This document shows, piece by piece, positions 1 to 8,690 of a DNA stretch of 64,000 nt. A program made the translations under genes and the position numbers. Where the stretch lies: NCBI RefSeq assembly GCF_000212415.1, contig NC_015500.1, positions 372,001-436,000 of the forward strand, written 5' to 3'. The notes under the pieces are model-generated. The model searched no databases. It had not been told where the DNA came from and saw nothing but the letters and a program-made list of their open reading frames with translations. The stretch is from Treponema brennaborense DSM 12168 (GTDB lineage: Bacteria; Spirochaetota; Spirochaetia; Treponematales; Treponemataceae). How positions within the stretch are numbered: position 1 is the first letter of the stretch; every line of letters begins with the position of its first letter.

Positions 1-595
1 TAACGGCGCGGATGAGGGCGAGTTTCGGCCGCGTTCCGGCGGCGGATACGACGGTTGAGTCTTGCGGTATGATCATCCATATAGGCGCTCCCAGCTTTGC
101 GGCCGCCTGCTCATACGGCGCCGCGTTCCGTATTTGTTCATACGGGTATCCTTCCGTTCCGCCGTCCCTGCTCACGTATAGCGTATAGCCGTTTTTCGCG
201 GTAAACGATACGAAACTGACGTAATCGTTTGAAACGAGCGTATTGAACGACAGGAGCGACGCCGCGTCGAGTTTCGATTTTGCGGCTGCGTCCATATTCA
301 GAAGTTTCGATTCGGGAAATTGGAGAATATCCTGCGTGTTTTGATTCAATATCAAATACGTCGACGTTCCGTAAATCGTTTCCTGCAAAAACGTGATGTT
401 CTGTCCGATCGATTCGAGCGACTGCTGATACACGGCGGCAGTCTGTTCTCCGGTATTTTTACGGTAAATGAATACGAACGTCGTCCACATGACGATAATG
501 GCGGTAAAGAGAATAATGCAGATGCAGATTGATATTTGGGATTTAAGCGGTCGGCTTAACAAAAACGCTTTGATTCTCCGATTCGTTCGTATCAT
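1..595 (-). CDS. Membrane sensor protein, N-terminal part (probable YesM-type histidine kinase)
   Basis: The gene runs off the left edge, so only about 198 N-terminal residues are visible. After a short basic N-terminus (MIRTNRRIK) there is one clear membrane segment at about residues 22-44. An extracytoplasmic region follows, of the kind seen in sensor kinases of the YesM family or membrane-bound AraC regulators. No kinase or DNA-binding motif lies inside the window, so the assignment rests on topology and position. The gene is divergent from a sugar ABC operon, a usual arrangement for YesM/YesN systems that control carbohydrate importers. The start at 595 lies six bases below a good -10 box, which suggests a leaderless message. 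Confidence 0.55.
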   Translation of the reverse strand, partial: MIRTNRRIKAFLLSRPLKSQISICICIILFTAIIVMWTTFVFIYRKNTGEQTAAVYQQSLESIGQNITFLQETIYGTSTYLILNQNTQDILQFPESKLLNMDAAAKSKLDAASLLSFNTLVSNDYVSFVSFTAKNGYTLYVSRDGGTEGYPYEQIRNAAPYEQAAAKLGAPIWMIIPQDSTVVSAAGTRPKLALIRAV

Positions 596-601
596 GATTC
601 G

Positions 602-630
602 ATTATAGCCGTGCTCCCGTTATACTTCAA
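602..630 (-). promoter_or_regulatory. Promoter of the sensor gene, placed for a leaderless mRNA
   Basis: On the minus strand TTGAAG (625-630) is separated by 17 bp from TATAAT (602-607). The start codon follows after only six bases, so transcription should begin at or next to the ATG. Confidence 0.6.
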
Positions 631-681
631 GAAAGAAAAAGACGAATCCGAAAATATTGGAATAAATCGAAAAATCGTCTA

Positions 682-710
682 CTTACAGGAGCGGAATCGG
701 CTTATATACT
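682..710 (+). promoter_or_regulatory. Promoter of the sugar ABC/GH30 operon
   Basis: CTTACA (682-687), a 17-bp spacer and TATACT (705-710) form a sigma70-like promoter. It gives a leader of about 33 nt ending in the AAAGGAGG ribosome site at about 736-743. Confidence 0.6.
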
Positions 711-749
711 TACCCTATAGTCATGATTCATGATAAAGGAGGCTTTTGC

Positions 750-2051
750 ATGAAAAAGTATGTTAAAACGGCTGCCGTGATAGTGATGTCACTGGTTCTG
801 CTCGTTCCCGTGTTCGCCGGCGGAGGTAAGGATTCTTCCGGCAGCGCGAACGGTGTTACGACACTCAGATTTTTTTCCAATCTGCCGGATCGGTCGTCGA
901 ATATGGGGCTGCTGGAACAGACGCTGCTGGACGAATATCAGAAGGCGAATCCGAACGTGAAGATTGTCGTTGAAGCGCTGCAGGACGAACCGTATAAACA
1001 GAAGTTCAAAGCGTATATGGCCGGAAACAATCTGCCGGACATATTCGCGGTATGGGGTCAGCCGTCGTTTTTTGAGCCGGTAATGAAAGAAGGTTACGCT
1101 GCCGAATTGGATCCTTCCGTATACTCGGCGTACGCTTTTGTAAACGGTTCTTTAAATGGTTTTTCTTATGACGGTAAATTGTACGGACTGCCGCGCAATA
1201 CGGATATGATGGTTGTGTTTTACAACGCGAAATTGTTTGCCGATAACGGCATCGCCGTTCCGCAAACCGTACCGGAACTGATTGCCGCCGCAAAAAAATT
1301 CAAGGCAAAGGGAATCGCACCGATTTCCATGGACGGCAAAGACGCGTGGCCGCTGGCAATTCTCTATCACGATCTCGTAATGAAACGGAACGGCGACGAC
1401 CGCGCTATCCGCGACGCGTTGGCAAAAAAGGATTTCAATTCTCCCGTTTTGCTGCAGGCTGCCAAAGATCTGGTCGAATTGGTTGACGGCGGAGTTTTCC
1501 AAACAGGATTCGTTTCCGCCGATTACGGTGCGTCGCAGAATATCTTTTCACAAGGCAAAGCCGCGATGTATTATATGGGATCATGGGAAATGGGAATGGC
1601 GACGAACGACGCTTTTTCCGCCGAGTTCAAGGAAAATCTTGCCGTCATGAACTTCATGAGCATTCCCGGCTCGGTCGGCAGACAAACCGATATGATGGCG
1701 TGGAACGGCGGCGGATACGCCGTGTCCGGCAAATCGTCCAATAAAACCGAAGCCGTTAAACTGCTTGATTACATGATGCTTCCCGAAAACTGGACGAAAC
1801 ACGCGTGGCAGCAGGGGCTCGGATTCCCCGGTCAGAAGTTTGACGCTTTCCTTTCCGGAACTGAAACCGATGTGCAGAAAACGCTGGTAACCGTTTTGGG
1901 TTCGGCCACGAACACGAGCGGTACGCCGATTAACGACAGCGCAACCGCCGTTTTCAAAACGGAATGTGAAAATGCGGTGCAGGCGCTCGCTGCAAAAATA
2001 ATTACACCCGAGCAATTCATTCAAAAATTGAACGATGCAATAAAAAAATAA
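750..2051 (+). CDS. Sugar ABC transporter, extracellular solute-binding protein (family 1)
   Basis: Periplasmic binding protein of the carbohydrate family 1 (MalE/UgpB type) that should deliver a sugar or oligosaccharide to the two permeases behind it. I chose ATG 750 rather than the in-frame ATG at 723 because AAAGGAGG lies just before it and the protein then begins with a normal signal peptide (MKKYVKTAAVIVMSLVLL...VFAGGG). There is no lipobox cysteine, so the protein is probably cut by signal peptidase I after FAG or FA. The length, 433 residues, is normal. The substrate cannot be read from the sequence, but the GH30 enzyme in the same operon suggests a beta-glucoside-like compound. Confidence 0.88.
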   Translation: MKKYVKTAAVIVMSLVLLVPVFAGGGKDSSGSANGVTTLRFFSNLPDRSSNMGLLEQTLLDEYQKANPNVKIVVEALQDEPYKQKFKAYMAGNNLPDIFAVWGQPSFFEPVMKEGYAAELDPSVYSAYAFVNGSLNGFSYDGKLYGLPRNTDMMVVFYNAKLFADNGIAVPQTVPELIAAAKKFKAKGIAPISMDGKDAWPLAILYHDLVMKRNGDDRAIRDALAKKDFNSPVLLQAAKDLVELVDGGVFQTGFVSADYGASQNIFSQGKAAMYYMGSWEMGMATNDAFSAEFKENLAVMNFMSIPGSVGRQTDMMAWNGGGYAVSGKSSNKTEAVKLLDYMMLPENWTKHAWQQGLGFPGQKFDAFLSGTETDVQKTLVTVLGSATNTSGTPINDSATAVFKTECENAVQALAAKIITPEQFIQKLNDAIKK

Positions 2052-2078
2052 CACGTTACTCGCCTGGGCGGTTTGAAC

Positions 2079-2110
2079 CGGAGCGTCCGTCTTTTTCCGC
2101 GGACGCTCCG
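2079..2110 (+). promoter_or_regulatory. Intercistronic stem-loop after the binding-protein gene
   Basis: An 11-bp perfect stem (2079-2089 with 2100-2110) encloses a 10-nt loop between the binding-protein and first permease genes. There is no U-tract, so it is more likely an mRNA-stability or processing element that raises binding-protein levels over the permeases than a terminator. Confidence 0.6.
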
Positions 2111-2143
2111 TCATACCGCGCGGGTATGGAGGAGAAAGAAAAC

Positions 2144-3025
2144 ATGAATTCGGTATTGAGTGATAAACGGTATATTTTTTGGCTTGTATTTCCGGGTTTT
2201 TCGATTTTTGCTTTTGCCGTATTACTGCCGGTCGCCGTCAGTTTCTTTTTCGGTCTGACTGACTGGACCGGTATGGGGGCGATGCGCATAATCGGTTTCA
2301 AAAATTACGTTGAATTGCTTACGAAAGACGGTGTTTTTTACCGGTCGCTGCTTCACGCGGTCATTCTTGCGCTGGCAACGGTTTGCCTTCAGCATCCGGT
2401 TGCATTGCTGTTCGCTTATCTGATATCGCGCAGTGCCGGTAAATTTGAAAAATTCTTCAGGGCTGTTTTTTTCGTTCCGTGCGTCATTTCCGTCGTCGTA
2501 ACTTCAAAAATGTGGGTGTCCGTTTACGAACCCACTTACGGCTTGCTGAATAAAATTCTCGCCGTGTTCGGTGTAAGCGCCCAGCAATGGCTCGGTGATC
2601 CGAAACTGGTATTGCTGTCCGTTATTTTTATCGTCATGTGGCAGGGCTTCGGTTGGGCGATGCTCATTTATTATGCGGGCATCAAAGGACTGAGTTCCGA
2701 GATTTTTGAAGCCGCCGCCGTCGACGGCGCGAACAAATGGACGCTTCTGACTAAAATTTCCCTGCCGATGCTGCTGCCCGTCGTTTCCGTAAACGTAACG
2801 CTTGCCGTCGTTTCTTCTCTGAAACAGATGGAAACCGTATACCTTACGACGAACGGAGGGCCGGGAAACATGTCGCAATTTCTTGCAAATTATTTGTATA
2901 TTCAGGCGTTTTCATCGTATCGGTACGGATACGGCAACGCAATTTCCGTAGTGTTCGTCGCTTTTTGCCTGCTGATCACGTTGGTAATGAACAGGATGTT
3001 TAAAAAAGGTTTGCAGAATTTTTAA
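2144..3025 (+). CDS. Sugar ABC transporter permease, MalF/UgpA type
   Basis: Inner-membrane permease with about six hydrophobic segments. It carries the cytoplasmic EAA loop in the form EIFEAAAVDGANKW around residues 189-202, followed by LPM, which contacts the ATPase. ATG 2144 was preferred to ATG 2126 because GGAGGA (2128-2133) sits ten bases upstream. The length of 293 residues is usual for the family. It should pair with the next gene to form the channel. No ATPase gene is present in the operon, so the transporter presumably uses a shared MsmK/UgpC-like ATPase encoded elsewhere. Confidence 0.9.
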   Translation: MNSVLSDKRYIFWLVFPGFSIFAFAVLLPVAVSFFFGLTDWTGMGAMRIIGFKNYVELLTKDGVFYRSLLHAVILALATVCLQHPVALLFAYLISRSAGKFEKFFRAVFFVPCVISVVVTSKMWVSVYEPTYGLLNKILAVFGVSAQQWLGDPKLVLLSVIFIVMWQGFGWAMLIYYAGIKGLSSEIFEAAAVDGANKWTLLTKISLPMLLPVVSVNVTLAVVSSLKQMETVYLTTNGGPGNMSQFLANYLYIQAFSSYRYGYGNAISVVFVAFCLLITLVMNRMFKKGLQNF

Positions 3026-3047
3026 CGGTTGCCGTACGGAGGTACGT

Positions 3048-3878
3048 ATGAAAAAGAAATCGCTGCGGAACAAATGGATTACGGCGTTTTTATTGATAAC
3101 GGGAATCGGCCAATTGTTTCCGCTGATTTGGTTGTTCGATTTTTCAGTAGCGAAAAGCGGTGATTTATTCGGCTCGCACATTCTGGTATGGCCGGAAGTT
3201 TTTCAGTGGCAGAATTACAAAACGGCGTGGATAAACGGAAAAATACCGTATTACCTTTTGAATTCGGTGATCGTCAACGTGCTTACCATTTTATTGACGA
3301 CGCTGTTTGCGGTAATGCTTGCTTACGCGTTTACCCGCATGAAGTGGAAACTGCGCAGTCTGTTCTTCGGCTGCGTGACGATGGGAATCATGATTCCCAT
3401 CCACGCGACGCTGCTGCCGAATTACGTCATTTTCAACAGGCTGCATATTGCGGATTCCTATTTGGGATTGATTCTTCCGTACGTAGCGTTCGCGCTGCCT
3501 ACGGCAACGTTTATAATGACCGGATTCATGCAGTCGATTCCCAAAAGTTTGGAAGAAGCCGCGATAATCGACGGCTGCACGTTGTGGGGCGTGTTGTTTC
3601 GGATCGTTTTCCCGATGGTTCGTCCGGCTATGGTAACGGTTATTATCATGACGTTTATAAGTACTTGGAATGAATTCATTATGGCGGCAACGTACATTTC
3701 AAATGAAGCGCTGCGTACGCTGCCGTACGCGGTTTACAATTTTGCCGGACAGTATGCCTCGAATTACGCGGTTCAATTCGCGGTAATGATGCTTGTGGCG
3801 CTACCGTCGCTGCTTATTTACGTATTTCTGAGCGATAAAATTACGAAGGGTGTTGCCGAAGGAGCCCTGAAAGGATAA
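3048..3878 (+). CDS. Sugar ABC transporter permease, MalG/UgpE type
   Basis: Second permease subunit, 276 residues and about six membrane segments. The EAA loop reads SLEEAAIIDGCTLWG near residues 166-180, as in MalG-type partners. A GGAGG site lies eight bases before the ATG, and the gene starts 22 bp after its partner. It is followed after four bases by the GH30 gene, so uptake and cleavage of the substrate are co-transcribed. Confidence 0.9.
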   Translation: MKKKSLRNKWITAFLLITGIGQLFPLIWLFDFSVAKSGDLFGSHILVWPEVFQWQNYKTAWINGKIPYYLLNSVIVNVLTILLTTLFAVMLAYAFTRMKWKLRSLFFGCVTMGIMIPIHATLLPNYVIFNRLHIADSYLGLILPYVAFALPTATFIMTGFMQSIPKSLEEAAIIDGCTLWGVLFRIVFPMVRPAMVTVIIMTFISTWNEFIMAATYISNEALRTLPYAVYNFAGQYASNYAVQFAVMMLVALPSLLIYVFLSDKITKGVAEGALKG

Positions 3879-3882
3879 CCGT

Positions 3883-5244
3883 ATGATAAAAAGAGCCCGT
3901 GTTTTTGAAACCGTTCCGGCGGAATGCCGTTTTCTTCAGGAAGCGGCGGAAATGCCGTTCATTCCGGAACAAAAAGCCGAAATGAACGTTATCAGCGTGT
4001 TCCCCGAACGGGAATATCAGGAAATACTCGGATTCGGCGGTGCGTTTACGGAATCTGCGGGATATGTATACGCGCAATTGGGCGCCGCTGATAAAAAACG
4101 TTTGATAGAAGCGTATTTTGATCCGGATAAGGGAATCGGTTATACGCTGGGACGCACGCATATGAACAGCTGCGATTTTTCACTTGAAAATTACGCATGC
4201 TACGAGTCGGAGGCCGATTACCGTGCGGAACGTTTTGATCCTTCCCGTACTTTTAAATATACGGTTCCGCTCATGAAAGCTGCGTTCGCACACGCTGAGT
4301 CGTCCGGACGCAGCATAACGCTTCACGCCGTTCCGTGGAGCCCGCCCGCTTTTATGAAGACGAACGGAAACATGAATTGCGGCGGTTCGTTAAAGAGCGA
4401 GTACCGGCAGGCGTGGGCGGATTGCTTCGTGCGTTATATCCGCGCCTTGGAACGGGAAGGAATACGGACGGGCATCGTGTCGACCCAAAACGAACCCGCC
4501 GCTGTCCAGCGATGGGATTCGTGCCGGTATACGGCTGCGGAAGAAACGGCTTTCGTCCGCGATTACTTGGGGCCGACGCTTGCGGCCGCCGGCTTGGGCG
4601 ATATAAAAATACTCGTTTGGGATCATAATAAGGAATCCGTTCTGGAACGTTCCAGTGCCGCATTTGATGACCGCGTCGCTTCCGAATACGTTTGGGGCGC
4701 CGGGTTCCACTGGTATTCGGGTGACCATTTTGAGCAGCTTTCGCTCGTGCATGAACGTTATCCGCATAAAGCGCTGCTGCTGACCGAGTTCTGCGTGGAA
4801 GAGCGCTCCGACGACGGTCCGCAGGGTAACGCCGAAAAATACGCGCACGAGCTGATCGGTGACTTAAATAACTTTGCGAACGGTTTTATCGATTGGAATT
4901 TGCTGCTAGATGAAGAAGGCGGCCCGAATCATGCACGAAATTTCTGCGACGCAGCGGTACGGACCCGTATCCGCGCCGGTAAAACGGAACTCGAATTCCG
5001 TCCGGCGTATTATTATATGGGGCATTTCAGCAAATTCATCTTTCCTTGCAGCCGCCGTATTGCGGTCTCCCGATTTTCGGATAAACTTGAGACCTGCGCG
5101 TTCAAACGACCGGACGGAAAACTTGTGTTAATCGTTCTGAACCGGTCGGATACTGCGGCAGAATCCGTCATTTCCGTACCGGAATACGGAATCGCCTCCG
5201 CCTCTTTTAAACCGCACAGCATCAAGACCGTCGTGCTGCCGTAA
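3883..5244 (+). CDS. Glycoside hydrolase family 30 (glucosylceramidase-like beta-glycosidase)
   Basis: Cleaves beta-glycosides with retention of configuration. The GH30 hallmarks are visible: an N-terminal region with GFGGAFTESAG (50-60), the acid/base glutamate E204 in STQNEP, and the nucleophile E302 in LLLTEFCVE, followed by a small C-terminal beta domain ending at residue 453. There is no signal peptide, so it should act in the cytoplasm on material brought in by the upstream importer. Family members act on glucosylceramide, beta-1,6-glucans or xylans, and the sequence alone does not decide which. It is the last gene of the operon. Confidence 0.88.
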   Translation: MIKRARVFETVPAECRFLQEAAEMPFIPEQKAEMNVISVFPEREYQEILGFGGAFTESAGYVYAQLGAADKKRLIEAYFDPDKGIGYTLGRTHMNSCDFSLENYACYESEADYRAERFDPSRTFKYTVPLMKAAFAHAESSGRSITLHAVPWSPPAFMKTNGNMNCGGSLKSEYRQAWADCFVRYIRALEREGIRTGIVSTQNEPAAVQRWDSCRYTAAEETAFVRDYLGPTLAAAGLGDIKILVWDHNKESVLERSSAAFDDRVASEYVWGAGFHWYSGDHFEQLSLVHERYPHKALLLTEFCVEERSDDGPQGNAEKYAHELIGDLNNFANGFIDWNLLLDEEGGPNHARNFCDAAVRTRIRAGKTELEFRPAYYYMGHFSKFIFPCSRRIAVSRFSDKLETCAFKRPDGKLVLIVLNRSDTAAESVISVPEYGIASASFKPHSIKTVVLP

Positions 5245-5275
5245 TCGCTTTAGCCGATTTCGGCGTTTCTGCACT

Positions 5276-5297
5276 GACCGCACCGTTCGGTGTGGTC
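5276..5297 (+). terminator. Hairpin after the GH30 gene, possible terminator
   Basis: GACCGCACC pairs with GGTGTGGTC (one G-U pair) around a four-base loop, 31 bp after the stop codon. It lacks a U-tract, so it may only be an RNA 3'-end structure. Confidence 0.35.
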
Positions 5298-5312
5298 AAC
5301 CTAATGGATAAA

Positions 5313-5580
5313 TCAGTTATCTGCATTCATTTTTTCTTCGATCATTGCAACCAGCTGTGTTAATGAAATTCCAAGGTAATCGGCAATATTCGATAAGATC
5401 AGCCGTAACGCTGACAATGGAAATACAGTCAATGAAGTGCTTGAAATTAACTTGAACGGCAAAACGTACCGCGGACAAACGATTGAAGATATCTTTTCAA
5501 CGCTTGTTTTTGTCTTTGCTGCGGATGGCACGATGTCCGACGGTTCGGGTGCTGCCGTCTGCAAGCCGGCCTCGCGTAAA
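5313..5580. pseudogene. Probable coding remnants in a gene-poor stretch
   Basis: The 418-bp gap between GH30 and the acyl-CoA synthetase holds no full gene. On the minus strand, 5313-5400 reads as a helix-like carboxy end (NIADYLGISLTQLV, then EEKMNADN and stop). On the plus strand, roughly 5420-5520 reads VNEVLEINLNGKTYRGQTIE in a frame with no good start. Neither is long enough for a family call. They look like fragments of decayed genes joined near 5410, but chance open frames are possible. Confidence 0.25.
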
Positions 5581-5584
5581 AAAA

Positions 5585-5642
5585 GCGGCTGCCCTAAAAG
5601 TGATGAACTGCAACTTCACTTTCGGGGCAGCCGCGTTTTTTT
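5585..5642. terminator. Bidirectional rho-independent terminator
   Basis: GCGGCTGCCC (5585-5594) pairs perfectly with GGGCAGCCGC (5625-5634), and an inner stem AAAGTGA/TCACTTT extends it. An A-run lies on the left and a run of T on the right. It can end transcription both from the GH30 side and from the minus-strand acyl-CoA synthetase gene. Confidence 0.85.
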
Positions 5643-5662
5643 ATCAGGCGGAACGTTACGCG

Positions 5663-7390
5663 TTATGTATTATACGTCCGTTTTACTTTTTTGGTCGTCG
5701 TCATTTCGAGCGGTTCGTCGAGTATGACGACGTGTGAAATTCGGGCGTACGGCTGCAAAACCTTGTTTACTTTGGCAACGATCTGTTCCGTTTCTTCCTG
5801 TACGGCGGGCAGCGCTTCGGGGTCTCCGCGCACGACGTTGAGCCGTTTTATGAGTTCGTCGGACGGATATACGAGCGCTTCAATTCCTTCGGATTTCATC
5901 GCCTTATCCATGATGTATCCGCGCACGGTAATCTGTTCGATATCCGTATACAGCTGGAACGCGTTTTCTATCTCTTCCGGATAGACGTTTTTGCCGCCTT
6001 CCGTTACGATCATGTTTTTTGCGCGGCCGGCGAGGTACAGATAATTTTCCGCGTCTATTTTGCCCAAATCGCCGGTTTTGAACCAGCCGTCGTCCGTAAA
6101 CACTTCGGCAGTCGCTTCGGGCATCTGATAATATCCCTGCATGACCATCGGGCCTTTAACGGCGACTTCGCCGATTCCGTCTTCGTTCGGATCCAGAATC
6201 TTCATTTCCATATAAGGCGCAAAGAATTTACCGACGCTTTCGATTTTGAACGCTTCTTTCGGATTCAGCGCAATGATCGGTGACGTTTCGGTCAGTCCGT
6301 ATCCCTGGATAAAATCGATTCCCAATTCGTTGTAGACGCGGAACACGCTCGGTGCGAGCGGGCCGCCGCCGCAAATGGCGATGCGCAGCGTTGAAATGCT
6401 TGCTTTTTCCAGAACGGGTTTGAACAGTTTTTTGCCGGGATTCACTTTGAATATTTTCTTGACCAGATAGGAAATGCCCATCAGGAATTTCATGACGCCG
6501 TATACGACGGGACCTTTGTCCCTGATTCCTTTGAGAATTCCCGCCAGAAGTTTGTTGAACAGTAGCGGAACTCCCAGCAGCATCGTAATTTTACCTTCGC
6601 GCAGTTCTTTGAGCATACGCGAAACGGCCATCGTTTTTCCGAATACGATTTCCGCACCTACGGAAATCGCTTCTATAAAAACGGCGAGCATCGTGTACGA
6701 ATGGTGAATCGGCAGCAGGGCGTAAAAAACGTCCGTGCTGTAAATGGAAAGATTCATCTGCGCAATGTAGCAGTCCGATACGAGATTTTTATGGGTGAGC
6801 ATGACGCCCTTCGGTACGCCGGTGGTGCCGGACGTGAACAGAATGGCCGCCGTGTCGCTTTCCGATGCCGGCGTGATTTCCGCCGTTTTTGAAGTTTCCA
6901 GATTATACGCGTACGTGTCGGCGTGTTTGGGCGATAATGAATAGATTTGGGCGCCGCACGTGTGTTCGCTGAAATAATCGTATTTTTCTTCATCTACAAA
7001 GAAAAACGTCGGTTTCGCCGTGTTCAGGAGATTTTCTATTTCCGTGTCGTGCAGGCCGTAGTCGATCGGTACGATCGTTCCGCCGGCGAACAGCGTCGCA
7101 AGGTATACGGTTGCCCATTCAGGCGAATTTTTTCCGGAGACGGCGACGTGGTCCCCGTGTTTCACTCCGGCCGCATGAAGCCAGGCTGCAAGTTTTTCAA
7201 TGTTCCGCAGCACCTGCGTATACGTGAGCGTATGTTTTTCAGGGATAAAATCCGTAAAACACGGGCGATCCGGATACCGCGCTACGGTAATGCGGAACAT
7301 TTCCGGCAAAGTCGGCCATTCGCCCGAAAACAGTTTTCCCCTCCAGTCGTCAAGAAATCCCCAAGGTGTGTTTTTACCCGTCTGTTTCAT
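5663..7390 (-). CDS. AMP-forming acyl-CoA synthetase (long-chain fatty acid-CoA ligase type)
   Basis: Member of the ANL superfamily that activates a carboxylic acid with ATP and transfers it to CoA. The P-loop-like motif LFTSGTTGVPKG lies near residues 185-196. The family's GYGLTE (about residue 367) and TGDLGKID (about 447) segments are present, and a C-terminal TKKVKR stretch holds the usual catalytic lysine region. The length of 575 residues fits the family. There is no signal peptide. It stands alone, facing the GH30 operon across a shared terminator, with an upstream AGGAACGGG ribosome site. The fatty-acid chain length cannot be predicted. Confidence 0.82.
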   Translation of the reverse strand: MKQTGKNTPWGFLDDWRGKLFSGEWPTLPEMFRITVARYPDRPCFTDFIPEKHTLTYTQVLRNIEKLAAWLHAAGVKHGDHVAVSGKNSPEWATVYLATLFAGGTIVPIDYGLHDTEIENLLNTAKPTFFFVDEEKYDYFSEHTCGAQIYSLSPKHADTYAYNLETSKTAEITPASESDTAAILFTSGTTGVPKGVMLTHKNLVSDCYIAQMNLSIYSTDVFYALLPIHHSYTMLAVFIEAISVGAEIVFGKTMAVSRMLKELREGKITMLLGVPLLFNKLLAGILKGIRDKGPVVYGVMKFLMGISYLVKKIFKVNPGKKLFKPVLEKASISTLRIAICGGGPLAPSVFRVYNELGIDFIQGYGLTETSPIIALNPKEAFKIESVGKFFAPYMEMKILDPNEDGIGEVAVKGPMVMQGYYQMPEATAEVFTDDGWFKTGDLGKIDAENYLYLAGRAKNMIVTEGGKNVYPEEIENAFQLYTDIEQITVRGYIMDKAMKSEGIEALVYPSDELIKRLNVVRGDPEALPAVQEETEQIVAKVNKVLQPYARISHVVILDEPLEMTTTKKVKRTYNT

Positions 7391-7533
7391 AGTTCCCGTT
7401 CCTGTTGTGTGTAATTCGGCATACTGCCGTAAGAGGCGTACCCCGATCAGATACTATATAAGTATGACATACTTTCCGTCAAAAATGTTGCAAAAAAAAT
7501 GTGATTTTTCGGGAATTTTTTGTAAATATGGTT

Positions 7534-7539
7534 TATACT
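7534..7539 (+). promoter_or_regulatory. -10 box of the NlpC/P60 gene
   Basis: TATACT ends seven bases before the ATG at 7547. The -35 region is weak and there is no ribosome site, which fits a leaderless message. Confidence 0.45.
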
Positions 7540-7546
7540 CTGTTCT

Positions 7547-8653
7547 ATGATTACGAATAGTCGGAAGTCTCTTTTTTTTCTGATCATATGCGGTGCGTTT
7601 TCGGCGTCTTTTGTCTGGGGCGCAGCCGAACGGATGTCTGCGGAAGAATCTCTCGCGGCGCGGAACAAGATGATTGCGTACGGCAAACAGTTCGTCGGCG
7701 TACCGTACGCGTACGGCGGTATTGATGCTTCGGGTATGGATTGTTCGGGGTTCATTTTTACCGTCGCGCGCGAGTCGATCGGCGTACAGCTGCCGCGCAC
7801 CGTGTCCGCGCTCTATGCGAACGTTAAAATCATCGACGATATGTACAAGGAACCGGGAGATATCGTTTTTTTCCGGACGGTCGGCAATAAGATTTCTCAC
7901 GCCGGATTATATATGGGAAACAATCAATTCATGCACGCGGTGAGCGACGGTCCGAATACCGGCGTCATCGTTTCATCCCTGAAAGAAACTTATTGGAAAA
8001 ACGCGTACGCCGGTGCGGGGCAGTTTCTGCCTGCTTCAACGTACGTCGCCGGTTCCGAATCCGTGCAGATTCCTGTCTCGGGAACGGAAGACGGTTCACG
8101 CCCGTCCGCTGCGTCTGGTTCCGCTGCGTCGGGTTCGTTCGCATCCGGTATTGTGCTGGACGCGTCGCTCGGCGTGAATTGGAACCTGTTTACGGCCGAT
8201 CGGTTTTTGCTGAATTTTCGCGGCGTTTCGGTCGACGTGCACGCCCGGTACGGTAAATGGGCGGCGCAGCCGGGACTCGGCGTCGGATTTACGTACGATC
8301 CGAGTATGCACGTGTTTCAGATCCCGCTTTTGTTTTCCGTAACGCTTTCCCGCGGAATCCGCGTGTACGCGGGACCGGTGTTTTCGATCGGATCGGCGGT
8401 GGAACCGGGTTCCGGCGATTCCGGCGAGGGGAGCCGCATCGAGCCGTCGATTTTTCCGGGCGTAATAGGCGTCTGCTGGCAGTCCCCGTCGATTTCGGCA
8501 GGCGGCGCCGAGTTTTCGCTCATGCAGGATATCCGTTATTCGGTGTTCAATAAGACGAACGGTGCGGCTTTGCCGTTTTTGAACTCAATGGCCGCCGGAT
8601 TGGTGCTTTCCTCCGGTTTGCGCGTAACGTTTCCGCTGTCCCGCTTTCTTTAA
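7547..8653 (+). CDS. NlpC/P60 (C40) peptidase fused to a C-terminal beta-barrel-like domain
   Basis: The N-terminus has a signal peptide (about residues 1-25). Residues 35-155 form an NlpC/P60 domain, a cysteine peptidase that cuts peptidoglycan stem peptides: catalytic C66 in GMDCSGF, H118 in ISHAG, and a polar third residue near H130. A Ser/Ala/Gly-rich linker follows (about 180-200). The last 170 residues alternate hydrophobic and polar residues and end in aromatic RFL, resembling an outer-membrane beta-barrel. The start is fixed by the signal peptide, although no ribosome site precedes it. The two-domain layout is unusual for C40 enzymes and suggests a hydrolase tethered at the outer membrane. 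The barrel call is inference. Confidence 0.78.
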   Translation: MITNSRKSLFFLIICGAFSASFVWGAAERMSAEESLAARNKMIAYGKQFVGVPYAYGGIDASGMDCSGFIFTVARESIGVQLPRTVSALYANVKIIDDMYKEPGDIVFFRTVGNKISHAGLYMGNNQFMHAVSDGPNTGVIVSSLKETYWKNAYAGAGQFLPASTYVAGSESVQIPVSGTEDGSRPSAASGSAASGSFASGIVLDASLGVNWNLFTADRFLLNFRGVSVDVHARYGKWAAQPGLGVGFTYDPSMHVFQIPLLFSVTLSRGIRVYAGPVFSIGSAVEPGSGDSGEGSRIEPSIFPGVIGVCWQSPSISAGGAEFSLMQDIRYSVFNKTNGAALPFLNSMAAGLVLSSGLRVTFPLSRFL

Positions 8654-8690
8654 CGGTATACGTGCGGCGAACCGTTCGGTTCGGGTGCGG

